A stretch of 64,000 bases of DNA from JAKACA01 sp963735115 (GTDB lineage Bacteria > Actinomycetota > Acidimicrobiia > Acidimicrobiales > Bog-793). The notes under the pieces were generated by a model. That model worked only from the letters and a program-made list of their open reading frames with translations, had not been told where the DNA came from and ran no database searches. Positions 52,642 through 62,086 of the stretch are shown in pieces (the first letter of the stretch is position 1; each line of letters opens with the position of its first letter). The DNA lies in NCBI GenBank assembly GCA_963735115.1, contig CAVTJR010000003.1:1550001-1614000 (forward strand). The letters are read 5' to 3'. The position numbers were made by a program, and so were the translations under genes.

Positions 52642-53743
52642 GCGTCAGCTCGTCTCGCAACTCAGCCATGGCTGATGCGACATCGGCCATGAGCTCCTCG
52701 GGGCCGATCGTGATCCGCAGGTGGCCGGGGAGGCCGAATTCGGACCCGGGGCGGACGAGGAACCGCCGCCGCAGGAGGCCCTCGTACCAGGCGACGTCGT
52801 CATCCCCGGGGGCGGCGAGGACGAAGTTGGCCTGCGACGGCCACGAGGCGACGCCAAGCCGGGAGATAGCGGCTGCGAAGCCCTGGCGGGCGCCGACCAC
52901 CTGGCGACGCCGCGCCTCGACGGCGTCGAGATCCGAAAGGCAGGCCCGGCCGGCGGCAAGGGCGAGACGGTTCACGTTGAACGGCTCGTGCACGGCGTCG
53001 AAGCAGGGCAGAAGATCCTGGTGGATCACGGCGAAGCCGAGACGAAGGCCGGCGATCCCGAACAGCTTCGAGAACGTGCGCAACACCACGACGGGGCGGC
53101 CGGCGGCGACGTCGTCCACCCGCCGGACACGGTCGGTCGGCGCCATGTAGTCGGCGTAGGCCTCGTCGACGACCGCGAGGCAGCCCTGCGGGAGCTCCTC
53201 GAGAAACGCCGACCACTCGCCTGCTGTCAGGGCGTCGCCCGTCGGGTTGTTGGGGTCGCAGACGAACACGAGCTTGGCGCCCTCGACCGCCGTCGCCATG
53301 GCCTCGAGGTCGAGCCGGTAGCCGTTTGTCGGGACGCGCACTACGACTGCTCCGGCCGCCTCGCAGGCCTGGCGGTAGAGGCCGTAGGTCGGTTGGGGCA
53401 GCACGACCCGGTCGCCGGGGTTGACGAACACGGCCACGGTCGACAGGACGAGCGCCTGGATTCCATGGGCCGGCAGCACCATGGCGGGCTCCGCCCCGAT
53501 GAAGGCGGCGACCATCTCTCGGAAGTCGCTGTAGGCCTGCTCCGGGTAGAGCGAGGCGTTCCGGAGCTCGTCGGCCACGGCCTCGCCTACGCCGGGAAGC
53601 AGCCCGAAGAGGTCCTCGTTCCAATTGAGCTTCACGAGATCCCTCACGCCGTAGCGCGCCTCGAGCTCGCGTAGGCTCGGGCCCGGGTCGTACGCCATCA
53701 CGGTTCGCAGCGGTCGTCGGGCCAGCGCCCTGAGATCGCTCAT
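52631..53743 (-). CDS. Class I/II PLP aminotransferase, histidinol-phosphate aminotransferase-like
   Basis: 370 residues. The PLP lysine is in RTFSKLFGIAGLRLGF; PNNPTGDALT is the Asn/Pro turn, and VVDEAYADY carries the Asp and Tyr that hold the cofactor. KLNWNEDLFG at the start is the HisC-type substrate arm. It overlaps the TPP-enzyme gene by 4 bases (ATGA), and no other histidine gene is nearby. Aminotransferase plus 2-oxoacid decarboxylase suggests conversion of an amino acid to an aldehyde. Confidence 0.85.
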   Translation of the reverse strand: MSDLRALARRPLRTVMAYDPGPSLRELEARYGVRDLVKLNWNEDLFGLLPGVGEAVADELRNASLYPEQAYSDFREMVAAFIGAEPAMVLPAHGIQALVLSTVAVFVNPGDRVVLPQPTYGLYRQACEAAGAVVVRVPTNGYRLDLEAMATAVEGAKLVFVCDPNNPTGDALTAGEWSAFLEELPQGCLAVVDEAYADYMAPTDRVRRVDDVAAGRPVVVLRTFSKLFGIAGLRLGFAVIHQDLLPCFDAVHEPFNVNRLALAAGRACLSDLDAVEARRRQVVGARQGFAAAISRLGVASWPSQANFVLAAPGDDDVAWYEGLLRRRFLVRPGSEFGLPGHLRITIGPEELMADVASAMAELRDELTPTR

Positions 53744-55368
53744 GGGGTGGCCGCTGCCGCCACGAGCCGCTCGCGCAGCAGCACCATGGTCGGCCCTGCT
53801 TGCGTGATCGCCCAGCTGAGGTCGTCAGAGAGCCGCTCCGCATTCGTCACTCGCGCCGACACGCCGGATGCGGCCGCGATGCCTTCGAAATCCGGCTGCA
53901 CGAGGTCGACCTCGTGTTCGATGCCGTAGGCGACGAGCTGGTACTCGCGAAGGATGCCGTAGCCGCCGCTGTCGACGACGAGCAAGGCCGTGTCCAACCC
54001 GTATTGGCGGGCCGTGGCGAGCTCAGCCATGCCGTACGCAAAGCCGCCGTCGCCGACGACGGCCAGAACGGGCACGCCGGGCAGGGCGACGGCGGCGCCG
54101 AGCGAGGCAGGAAAGGCATAACCGAGCGTGCCCGATCCGAGCGGATAGAGAAACCGCCTCGGGTCTGGTGCCCGATGATGAGCTGCCGCCCAGTACCCGA
54201 GGATGGTCATGTCCCACGCCTGCACGGCGTCGTCGGGCACGGCGTCTCCAATCGAGGCGAGGAGTCCCAGCTCCAGCTGGCGGCCCTGGGACGCCAGGCC
54301 CTCGGCGACACGGCGGCGAAGGGCGGCGACCGCGACCTGCCCCCACGATCTCGGCACGTCTGCAACGACCGCCAGCAAGGAGCCGAGCACCTCGCGGGCG
54401 TCTCCGAGAACTCCGAGCACCGGGTAGCTCGCACCGAGTCGCTGCGGGGCGACATCCACTTGGACGACCGTGCCAGTCGGCCGCAGACCGTATTGCTGGG
54501 TGGTCTCGGCTCCGAGCTCGGTCCCGATGCACAGGAGCACGTCGGCCGCCTCGAGCAGTTCGCGAAACGCCGCCTCGTCACAGCAGCTCCCGGCCGCGAG
54601 GGGATGATCTGCCGGGATGGAGCCCTTTCCCATATAGGTCGTCGCCACGGGTGCGCCCAGCCGCTCGGCCAGCGTGACCAGCTCCGGCCAAGCACCCGAG
54701 CGCTGCACGCCGCCGCCTGCCCAGAGCACCGGACGCTCGGCGCCACCGAGAAGGCGGGCGACTTCACCGAGCACACGCTCTGAGGCGACCGACGGTGCGG
54801 CCGGTTCGCCGGCGAGTGCGCTCAGATCGACTCGCCTGCATTCGCTCGTGAGCAGGTCGACGGGCACCTCGAGCACCACGGGCCCGCTCGGGGCGGCGGC
54901 AGCCTCCCGAAAGGCGGCCGCCACCAGCCCCGGGAGCGCCTCGTGGCTCGGCACGCTGGCGGCCCACTTCACGATCGGTGCAAAGCTTGCCAGCTGATCG
55001 GGCAGCTCGTGCAGGAAGCCGCGGCCTCGGCCGACGAGCTCGCGGGGGATCTGGGAGACGATGAGGACGATCGGCACATGCGAGCTCGCCGCCTCCATGA
55101 TCGCCGTCAAGGAATTCAGGGCACCCGGACCGGTCGAGAGCAGCAGCACGGCCGGGCGGCCCGAGACGCGGGCGTAGCCGTCAGCGGCAAAGCCGGCCGA
55201 GAGTTCGGTACGGCTCACGATCGACCGCAACCCTCGGCGGCGCATGCCCTCCCAGGCGCCGAGGGCATGTATCCCGGGCAACCCGAAGACGACGTCGGCG
55301 CCGAGGGCACAGAGGCACTCGGCCAGCAACTCGCCGCCGAGGCGGCCAGGCGTCAAGGCGGTCGCCAA
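53740..55368 (-). CDS. Thiamine-diphosphate-dependent 2-oxoacid decarboxylase / acetolactate synthase-like
   Basis: 542 residues in the three-domain ThDP fold. The catalytic Glu is in VSRTELSAGFAADGYAR, the central FAD/nucleotide-like domain has VLWAGGGVQRSGAW, and the C-terminal cofactor motif starts VVGDGGFAYGMAEL. The motif normally ends in Asn-Asn; here it reads VVDSGGYG. TTG 55368 with AAGGG seven bases upstream is the likely start. A role in decarboxylating the 2-oxoacid made by the overlapping aminotransferase is inferred. Confidence 0.83.
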   Translation of the reverse strand: MATALTPGRLGGELLAECLCALGADVVFGLPGIHALGAWEGMRRRGLRSIVSRTELSAGFAADGYARVSGRPAVLLLSTGPGALNSLTAIMEAASSHVPIVLIVSQIPRELVGRGRGFLHELPDQLASFAPIVKWAASVPSHEALPGLVAAAFREAAAAPSGPVVLEVPVDLLTSECRRVDLSALAGEPAAPSVASERVLGEVARLLGGAERPVLWAGGGVQRSGAWPELVTLAERLGAPVATTYMGKGSIPADHPLAAGSCCDEAAFRELLEAADVLLCIGTELGAETTQQYGLRPTGTVVQVDVAPQRLGASYPVLGVLGDAREVLGSLLAVVADVPRSWGQVAVAALRRRVAEGLASQGRQLELGLLASIGDAVPDDAVQAWDMTILGYWAAAHHRAPDPRRFLYPLGSGTLGYAFPASLGAAVALPGVPVLAVVGDGGFAYGMAELATARQYGLDTALLVVDSGGYGILREYQLVAYGIEHEVDLVQPDFEGIAAASGVSARVTNAERLSDDLSWAITQAGPTMVLLRERLVAAAATP

Positions 55369-55539
55369 TGATGGTCCCTTCAGTTGGGGAAGGCGCCGCC
55401 GAGGCGACGCTCCCTCTCGTGGCCGGGCGTTGTCCGAGCGCGGCCTCGGCCTCGGTCTACCCGAAGCTCGGCCACGCGTGCCACCTCAGCGAACGGTCCG
55501 GCAACAGCGTCCGCTGCTGACCTCGCACCCTGGCAGCCG

Positions 55540-58500
55540 TCAGGCGTCGCGTGACGTGCTGTCGGTGAGGAGGCCTCGGCGCCGAGCGATGGCGACAGCT
55601 TCCGTGCGCCCGGCGGCATCGAGCTTGGCAAGGATGTTGGAGACGTGCACGCTGACGGTCTTGGCGCTGATGAACAGCTGAAGGGCGATCTCGCGGTTAC
55701 TGCGCCCAGCGGCCACGAGGGCCAAGACCTCCCCTTCGCGAGGGGTCAGAGGCAGGTGCGGGCGGCTGACCGAGGCCCGAGGAGATGCCCTCTCGGTCGT
55801 GCCGAGGGAGCGCAGCTCCGCCAGCAGAGGCTCGGCGCCGAGTCTCATGGCGACGGCTCGAGCGGTCGCCATCTGCTCGCCGGCCTCGGCAACCTTGCCG
55901 GTCGCCCGCAGCACGGCCGCCAGACGCACTCGCGAGCGGGCGGTTTCGTAGACATGCCCAAACCGTTCGAACCCCATGACGGCGGCGCGCCAGCTGCGGA
56001 GGAGCTCCTCCACGGGCGGAGGATCGACGCCGGCCAGCCAGCGCAGCCGCCCGTGCTCGGCGGTGACGCGAGCAAGCCAGGCGTCGCTCTCCGGGCCGAG
56101 GCGGCGACCGCTGAGTGACCTGCGCCCTCGGCCGGGCCGCCTGACGAGGCGGTTTCGCATGGCGGCCGCCACTTCGTCACCCCAACGGGTCAGCTCGGAG
56201 CGTTCGGCCAGGCCGGCGTTGGCGGCGGCCGAGGCAAGCTGGCCGAGCAGCAGGGCGCCGAGACGTATGCGGGCCTGAAACTCCATGTTGCGCCACAGCT
56301 CGGCCGCGCTGACCACGACCTCGTCGTGGACCGCCCTCGCCTCGGCGACCTCACCTCGTTGGCCGAGCAGATCGATGATGCCGGCGCCGCTGATGATCGT
56401 GATCAGACCGTCGCGCTGCCACCAGGGACGCAAGCGCGGCGCGAGGTCCAGAGCGCTCGAGTCGCCTCGTCCCGCCGCCACCTCGAGCCCGATGGCGCCG
56501 AGGAGCGCCTCCGCGAAACCCGGCGGTGACTCGCCGCTGACATCGAGTGTGTCGACAGCAAGCTGCCAGTCACCGGTGACGTGAGCGACGATGGCCGTCA
56601 TGGCGCGGGCGTCGAGGCCGTAGGGCGCCCACGGGCGGCCGGCCTCTTTGGCCCGCTGCCATGTCTCCCCGTAGACCTTGAGGGCTTCCGGCAAGCGGCC
56701 GAGCTCGTAGTAGAGACCTCCGAGGTTGAGAAGGCCGCGCAACTCGGCGGTCACCTCGCTGGCCGACCGTGCGTGCGCGACGGCTTGGATGAGGGCAGCC
56801 TCGGCCGCGTCGGGGTCGCCGGCCCGTTTGTCGAGGCGGGCCAGCGTCGTGGCGGCGTCGGCGGCGACGTCAGGCAAACCGAGCTTGCCGGCCATGTTCA
56901 GGGCTTCACCCGCCCAGCGGACGGCTTCGTCATCCCGCGCGGTCGGCGTTGGCACGGGCGTGGGCAGCAAAGACCTCGGCGTGCAGAGCACCCGGAGGCT
57001 CCGACGACACCAATCGGATGGCTTCGGTCGTCAGGGCCAGGATATCGAGCTTGCTGTCGGTGACGAGTGCGACGCTGACCAGGGCATTCAGCAGCCGGGC
57101 TCGGTCCAGCGGCGAGGCATCGTCGGGCAAGGCCCCCAGCTGGTCCTCAGCGAGGGCGATGGCCCTGAACAGGTGGCCGGCTGCAGCGGTGGCCGCGCTC
57201 GCTCGCACCGCCAGGCCAACCCGATCAAGTCCTCCGCCGGCAACTGCGACGGCGGCGGCCACATCTCGGTCAGCGAGCAGCTCCAGGGCCAGCTCGTAGT
57301 GGCGGGCAGCCTCGTCCGGTCCGCCGACCGCCATGGCTTCGTCACCCGCCTGAATACTGGCCGTAACCGCCGTCACGAGGTCATGGGAAGCCCGAGCATG
57401 GCGCGCAAGCTCCGCCGCCGTGCCGGCGACCTCGTGGGACGAGAGGGCCCGTGCGTAGGCGGCGTGCAGCCGGACACGCTCGCCGGGCAACAGGTCCTGG
57501 TACACCGCCTCGGCGAGCAACGCATGGCGGAAGGCATAGCCGTCGTCGCCGGCGGTGACGAGGATGTTGGCCTCGACGGCCTCACGCAGCGCCCGATCGA
57601 GCACGGCCTCGTCGAGACCACTCCCGCGCGAGAGGAGATCGTGGGCCGCTCTCCGACCGACGACCGAGACAGCGCGCACCGCCAGACGAGTTTCGTCACC
57701 GAGATGGTCGAGACGCACCAGCATGAGGTCGGCGAGGTTGGCAGGCAGGCGGCCACCGCCCGACTCGGTGGCAGCCAGCAGCTCCTCGATGAAAAACGGG
57801 TTACCCTCGGCGCGCTCGACGAGATGCTGCACCTCACCCTCAGGTAGCGGTTCCGGGTGAAGCGCCTCGATGAGCGTGCGCATCTCGAGGTCGTCGAGCG
57901 GGCCGAGCTCGAGCCGGGTGACGGTCGTGAGCCGAGCCCACTCGGTGAGCGTCGGGCGCACTGGGTGGCTGCGGTGCAGCTCGTCGCTGCGGTAGGACGC
58001 AATGACCGCCACCGGCGAACGGATCTGGCGGGTGAACAGGAAGGTGAGGAGCTCTCGGGTCGACCGATCGGCCCAATGGACGTCCTCCACAACGAGAAGG
58101 AGGGGCGAGTTCCGGCCGAGTTCGGTCAAGGCGGCGCTCACGGAGTCGAAGAGCGCTGCCGGTTCGGTCGGCTCCCCCGTCTCGGCCGGCACGGCGAGCA
58201 GCCGATGAGCGGGCAACAGTCGCGCAATGGCGGGACTCGCTTCGACGAGTGAGTTGGCGATGCCTGCGTCCGCCGCTGCCAATGCCCCGAAGGCCTCGCT
58301 GAAGGGCAGGTAGGGCAGGGCGCTGTCACCGAAATCGAGGCAATGGCCGACGAGGACGCGCCAACCCGCATTCTCGGCGCGGACGCCCAGTTCGGCGATG
58401 AGGCGGCTCTTGCCCACGCCTGCATCGCCACCGAGAAGCACCCCACCGCCGGGTTCGCCCTGCAAGCCGATGAGATCGGCCAGTCGACGGATTTCCTCGC

Positions 58501-58552
58501 TCCGCCCGACGAGCGGGCCGAAGGCGGTCTCGGCGGGCACGCCCGCCATCAT
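55540..58552 (-). CDS. LAL-type LuxR family ATPase regulator, frameshifted
   Basis: Large transcription activator: AAA-like ATPase with Walker A GGDAGVGKSR and VVEDVHWAD, a helical TPR-type middle, and a C-terminal LuxR helix-turn-helix (LTPREGEVLALVAAGRSNREIA, then SAKTVSVHVSNILAKL). The frame is broken near 56936-56945 (GACCGCGCGGGATGA), which creates a TGA after HARANADRAG. Skipping one base restores RDDEAVRWAGEALN and a 1003-residue protein, normal for this class. ATG 58552 is one of several possible starts (GTG 58576 also). It probably senses a ligand through the ATPase/TPR part. Confidence 0.8.
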
Positions 58553-58604
58553 CGCGAACAGCGACCGCGACGTCACTCTTGCGCCGCTGTGAGCGGACGC
58601 GGGC

Positions 58605-58793
58605 TCAACGATGGGACATCGCCAACCGACCGTAGGCGTGAGAGGGCGGTGCCGGCTGGCGCCTCCAGTTGCGGCGCCTCCAGAGCCCCGGACTGCCGTG
58701 GTGGCGTCGTGGCTGGGCAAACCTGGGGATGGCTCGCTCGCGCTGATAGGCGATCTGAGCCTGTACGAAGGGTCCCGAGGGCGGTAGCAACAT
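58605..58793 (-). CDS. Small Arg-rich hypothetical protein
   Basis: 62 residues from ATG 58793, which has an excellent ribosome site (CAGGAGG, six bases upstream). The first 20 residues are neutral, then the sequence is rich in Arg, His and Pro (RRHHGSPGLWRRRNWRR). Strongly basic, no membrane segment. It lies just upstream of the LAL gene on the same strand. No family recognised; the start context is the main support. Confidence 0.45.
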   Translation of the reverse strand: MLLPPSGPFVQAQIAYQRERAIPRFAQPRRHHGSPGLWRRRNWRRQPAPPSHAYGRLAMSHR

Positions 58794-58947
58794 GATGGTC
58801 CTCCTGCGATGGATCTGCTCTGGCGCTTTCAACCATGCACGTCTAAGGAGGGCGCACACATCGACAGGAATCCCTATTTTCCATCGGCCAAGCCTCGGGG
58901 GCGCCTTAGCTCGGACCGGCGGCGCTCGAGGGCGGACGACACGAGCC

Positions 58948-60517
58948 CTATGTGCAGGCGTTAAGGGCCGCGAGCTCGGGCTCCCGCGTCGAGCCACCCT
59001 GCGCAGGCCGGATCCCGACGCTCACCGTCTGCTCGGTGGCGTTCAACTGCGCCAGCGTGAGCACGCCGGCATCGCTTGCCGACGTCACCCTGGCCCCGCT
59101 CACGGTGACCGCATAACCGTGGGGAAACTGAACCGGGGGTATGACGATGGCGGTGCACGAGCCGGCAGCAAAGCTCCGCCCGCTCGGAGAACGGGTCGTG
59201 TAGCGGAGACGAAACGTGTGCGAGACCCGGTCGAATGAGTAGAGCGACGGCGTGCCAGCCACAAGCCGCGGGTACGGTTCCGCCAGCACGGCCAGCTTTG
59301 CCGCATCGACGTTGGCTCCGCCGGCGGGAAGTCGCGGGTTCGAGACGAGACCCTCGATTGACGGCGGGATCGTGCCAGTCGGATCCTTGCAGCCGCAGTA
59401 CGCCCATTCGATCCACGAGATCAGACGCGAGTCGGCGTCGGCGACCACCCGCCCGAGATCGACGAGATCGTTGGTGGCGCCGAACTCGCTCAACACCAAG
59501 GCGTCGCCGGTGGAAGCGGATCTTCGCCACGGCGTTGGCGATCACCAGTCGCTCGGAGCGCTCGCAGGCGACGGCGTGCGTGGCAGCGTCCGAGAGGCAG
59601 TAGTCATGAAAGGACATTCCGAGGTTGCTGTCGGAGAAGCGAGGAAGGTGCGTGGGCGCACCGAAGTCGAAGAGCACGGATGGCTCGTAGAAGATCAGGT
59701 GCCGGGGATCGACCGACCGGATCGCCCTGATCACACGCGAGTAGAAGGCACCCAGCTGATCCTCGGAGGAGGCAGCGAGCCACGGCTCGTTGAAGAGGTC
59801 ATAGCCGAGTACCCAAGCGTCGTCGGCAAATCGCCGGGCGACGTACCGCCATGCCGCCGCGTAGCGCTGCTGCAGGCCGACGCCGCCCGGACCAGGACGA
59901 TCGGCCCAGAAACTCTCAAAGGCGGCATCGAGTGCAGCGCTCTCGGTGTACCCGAGTGGGAAGACGTAGGTTCGCACCGGCAGTCCTCGGGTGTCCACGG
60001 ACCAGGCCGGGAACCCCTCTCCGCCGAAGGCGGTGCTCATCTCGTCTTGATGGAAATCGAGCAGCGAATAGACGCCTCTTCGCGCGAGCTCCCCGACGGT
60101 GCGGGCGATCGAGTCCACATAGGAGCGAGAGATGACGCCGGGCTCGGGCTCGAGCTGCGAATAGATGACGCCGAGGCGAACGACATCGAGGCCGTCGATC
60201 GCCAGCGCGCTCGCGGCCACGGAACCGAAGCCGGCCGCGTCTGGTTCATACGGCGGTCGTTTGTAGACCATGTTGAGGCCATGGACGATGACCACCTGGC
60301 CGTCGCTGTTGGTGAGCCAGCGGCCGGAGTGCCCGATGAAGATCGGCGCCCCTCGCGCTTGCGGTCGTCCGGCGGGCGGCGTCGTCGGCGCCGACGTACA
60401 AGCGGCAAGCAGGGCGGAAGCGGACGCCACGAGCATCACGGCCACCACTTGGGCTCGGAGCGCCCGAGCGCCCACGGGACGGCGGCGAACAGGTGCCACT
60501 CCCCCGGCCCGGCGCAC
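58948..60517 (-). CDS. GH5 endoglycosylceramidase-like lipoprotein, frameshifted
   Basis: Secreted glycoside hydrolase. A lipoprotein signal (basic stretch, hydrophobic core, LLAAC) is followed by a TIM barrel with DFHQDEMSTAFGGEGFPAW and YDLFNEPW (acid/base Glu). After a one-base slip near 59508-59522, LVLSEFGATND (nucleophile Glu) follows in the new frame, then a C-terminal beta domain. Joining the frames gives about 522 residues ending at 58948. This is the endoglycosylceramidase-like branch of GH5. GTG 60517 is the tentative start; ATG 60436 would lose most of the signal n-region. It probably cleaves a glycolipid or glycan outside the cell. Confidence 0.75.
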
Positions 60518-60664
60518 GCGCTCGAGTCTCCACCCGATCGGGACAGCTGAGCAAGGGTCGCACCGAAACGCTCCCCAGCTGAGGCCCAAGAGGTGACCAG
60601 AGCCGGGGAGCGTCTCGATGGGGTTCCCGCCGACGAGCGTGCTACGCCGTGTCGACGCCTTTGT

Positions 60665-61366
60665 TCAGCCGGTGGTGATGTACTTCTGCTCCACCCAGCC
60701 GAGAGTGCTCGTGGCAGGGTTGCCGACGGCATACACGATCGTCACGGTCTGGTTCACGAGATGCACTCCGAAAGGCCCGATGACGGCCGCCGTTGTCCCG
60801 AAGTCCGTCATGTGCATCGTGATCCACTGCTGGGGCAGCCTGATGCTGCCGCCTGTCGGGTTCATGAGATCGCTCATGATGAGCAGCCCGTCCGCATACA
60901 CGTCCAAGCCGGCGTTGTCAGCGTCGTTGCGCACGACCAGCTCAGCCCGATTGGGGTCGAGGGTAGGCTCCGGGTTCCTGTACCTCGTCAGCGCCGGGTT
61001 GCCGGTAGAGGTCAGGTCGGTCACAATTGTGATGTTCTCTCCTGCGACCAGGAAACCCGTTCCCTCCAACAACGGCTTGGAGCTCTTGGCGGCGCCGTGC
61101 AACCGGATGGCGATGTGATACTTGCCGGGCGCCAGTGGCACGGGACCGACGACACCCTTGTAGCGGAAGTCCTGGATGACTTCTGTGCCGTTTAGGTAAA
61201 CGTCGACCGCAGTCTTGGGCAGGCCCTGGATGATGGATGCCTCGGCCACGGTGGGCACGGTCCGCACCTTCCCGGTCGTGGTCGCCGCGCCGGCGGTTGT
61301 CGCCGCGAGCACAACAGCGAGTGTCGCGCCGCAGAGCGCGGCGAGCGCGATGCGTAGGTACCTCAT
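60665..61366 (-). CDS. Secreted DUF4397 protein
   Basis: 233 residues with a Sec signal peptide (basic start, Ala/Leu core, ATTAGAATT cleavage region). The rest matches DUF4397: VAEASIIQGLPKTAVDVYLNG, APGKYHIAIRLHG and RNDADNAGLDVYADG, repeated beta sandwiches of cell-surface proteins. ATG 61366 has AAGGAG nine bases upstream. It is divergent from the ECF sigma gene and may belong to its regulon. Confidence 0.85.
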   Translation of the reverse strand: MRYLRIALAALCGATLAVVLAATTAGAATTTGKVRTVPTVAEASIIQGLPKTAVDVYLNGTEVIQDFRYKGVVGPVPLAPGKYHIAIRLHGAAKSSKPLLEGTGFLVAGENITIVTDLTSTGNPALTRYRNPEPTLDPNRAELVVRNDADNAGLDVYADGLLIMSDLMNPTGGSIRLPQQWITMHMTDFGTTAAVIGPFGVHLVNQTVTIVYAVGNPATSTLGWVEQKYITTG

Positions 61367-61480
61367 GGGCTTGGTCTCCTTTGCGTTGGGAGCAACTGGG
61401 TGCCGGCATGCTGTTCGCTGCCGCTCCTCTTAGTTCGCTTTCGGCGGCCGAGCGGTTGCAAAAAAGAAAGGTGCAACCGC
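61367..61480. promoter_or_regulatory. Divergent promoter region, DUF4397 gene / ECF sigma gene
   Basis: 114 bases between divergent genes. GGAGCAACT near 61387 could be an ECF-type -35 element but I cannot pair it with a convincing -10. An A-rich run with AGAAAGG (about 61460-61472) serves as ribosome site for the sigma gene. Confidence 0.35.
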
Positions 61481-62086
61481 GTGAGCCTCGCAATGCGAAG
61501 AACGGGTGTGTACCCTCCCTCGGTTGCCAGGCCGGGCGATGGCGTGCGCCCGCGCCCGGTCGCCTCGCCGGGCGACTTGGCCCGTCGGCTTGCGAGGGGT
61601 GACGAGACCGCCCTCGAGGAGTGCTACAGGACGCTCGGATCGTTGGTCCGGTCGTATCTGAAGCGATTCGTCGGCAGCGACGCCGAGGACGTCCTTCAGG
61701 TGGTGTTCTTCGAGCTGTGGCGCTCGCGCGAGCGGCTGGATCCTGCCAAGAGCGTCGAAGGGTTCGTCTTCGCCCTGGCGCGGCGCCGCGCCATCGACAC
61801 GCTCAGGCGCCACAGACCGCAGCTCGTGAACATCGACGCCTTCCACTGGCTCGTCGGCGAGGACGGTGACGCCTTCGTCGAGCAGTTCGTTCTCGCTGCA
61901 CAGGTCAAGCGCGCACTGGACAACCTGCCCGAAGAGCAGCGAGAGTCCCTCGTCCTCGCCTACTTCGAGGGGAAGACCCAGCAGGAGATCTCGGATTCCC
62001 TGAGCGTCCCGATGGGCACGATCAAGGCGCGCATGGCGCGGGGCCTGCGTCGGCTCGCCGTCACGATGTTCGAGGAGCGGCCATGA
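61481..62086 (+). CDS. ECF RNA polymerase sigma factor, SigK-like
   Basis: 201 residues from GTG 61481 (ATG 61493 possible). Region 2 is seen in DAEDVLQVVFFELWRSRERLD and ARRRAIDTLRRHR. Region 4 reads LDNLPEEQRESLVLAYFEGK, followed by QQEISDSLSVPMGTIKARMARGLRRL. The stop overlaps the anti-sigma start by 4 bases (ATGA), the usual coupling for such a pair. It probably transcribes its own operon and surface-protein genes such as the divergent DUF4397 gene. Confidence 0.9.
   Translation: MSLAMRRTGVYPPSVARPGDGVRPRPVASPGDLARRLARGDETALEECYRTLGSLVRSYLKRFVGSDAEDVLQVVFFELWRSRERLDPAKSVEGFVFALARRRAIDTLRRHRPQLVNIDAFHWLVGEDGDAFVEQFVLAAQVKRALDNLPEEQRESLVLAYFEGKTQQEISDSLSVPMGTIKARMARGLRRLAVTMFEERP

Noticed and set aside
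52642..53150. Continuation of the importer ATPase frame past the slip
   Set aside because: After the frame break it reads antisense to the aminotransferase and contains no ABC motifs.
55540..56991. Independent short LuxR regulator
   Set aside because: It lacks its own start context and continues the helical region of the upstream ATPase after a one-base shift.
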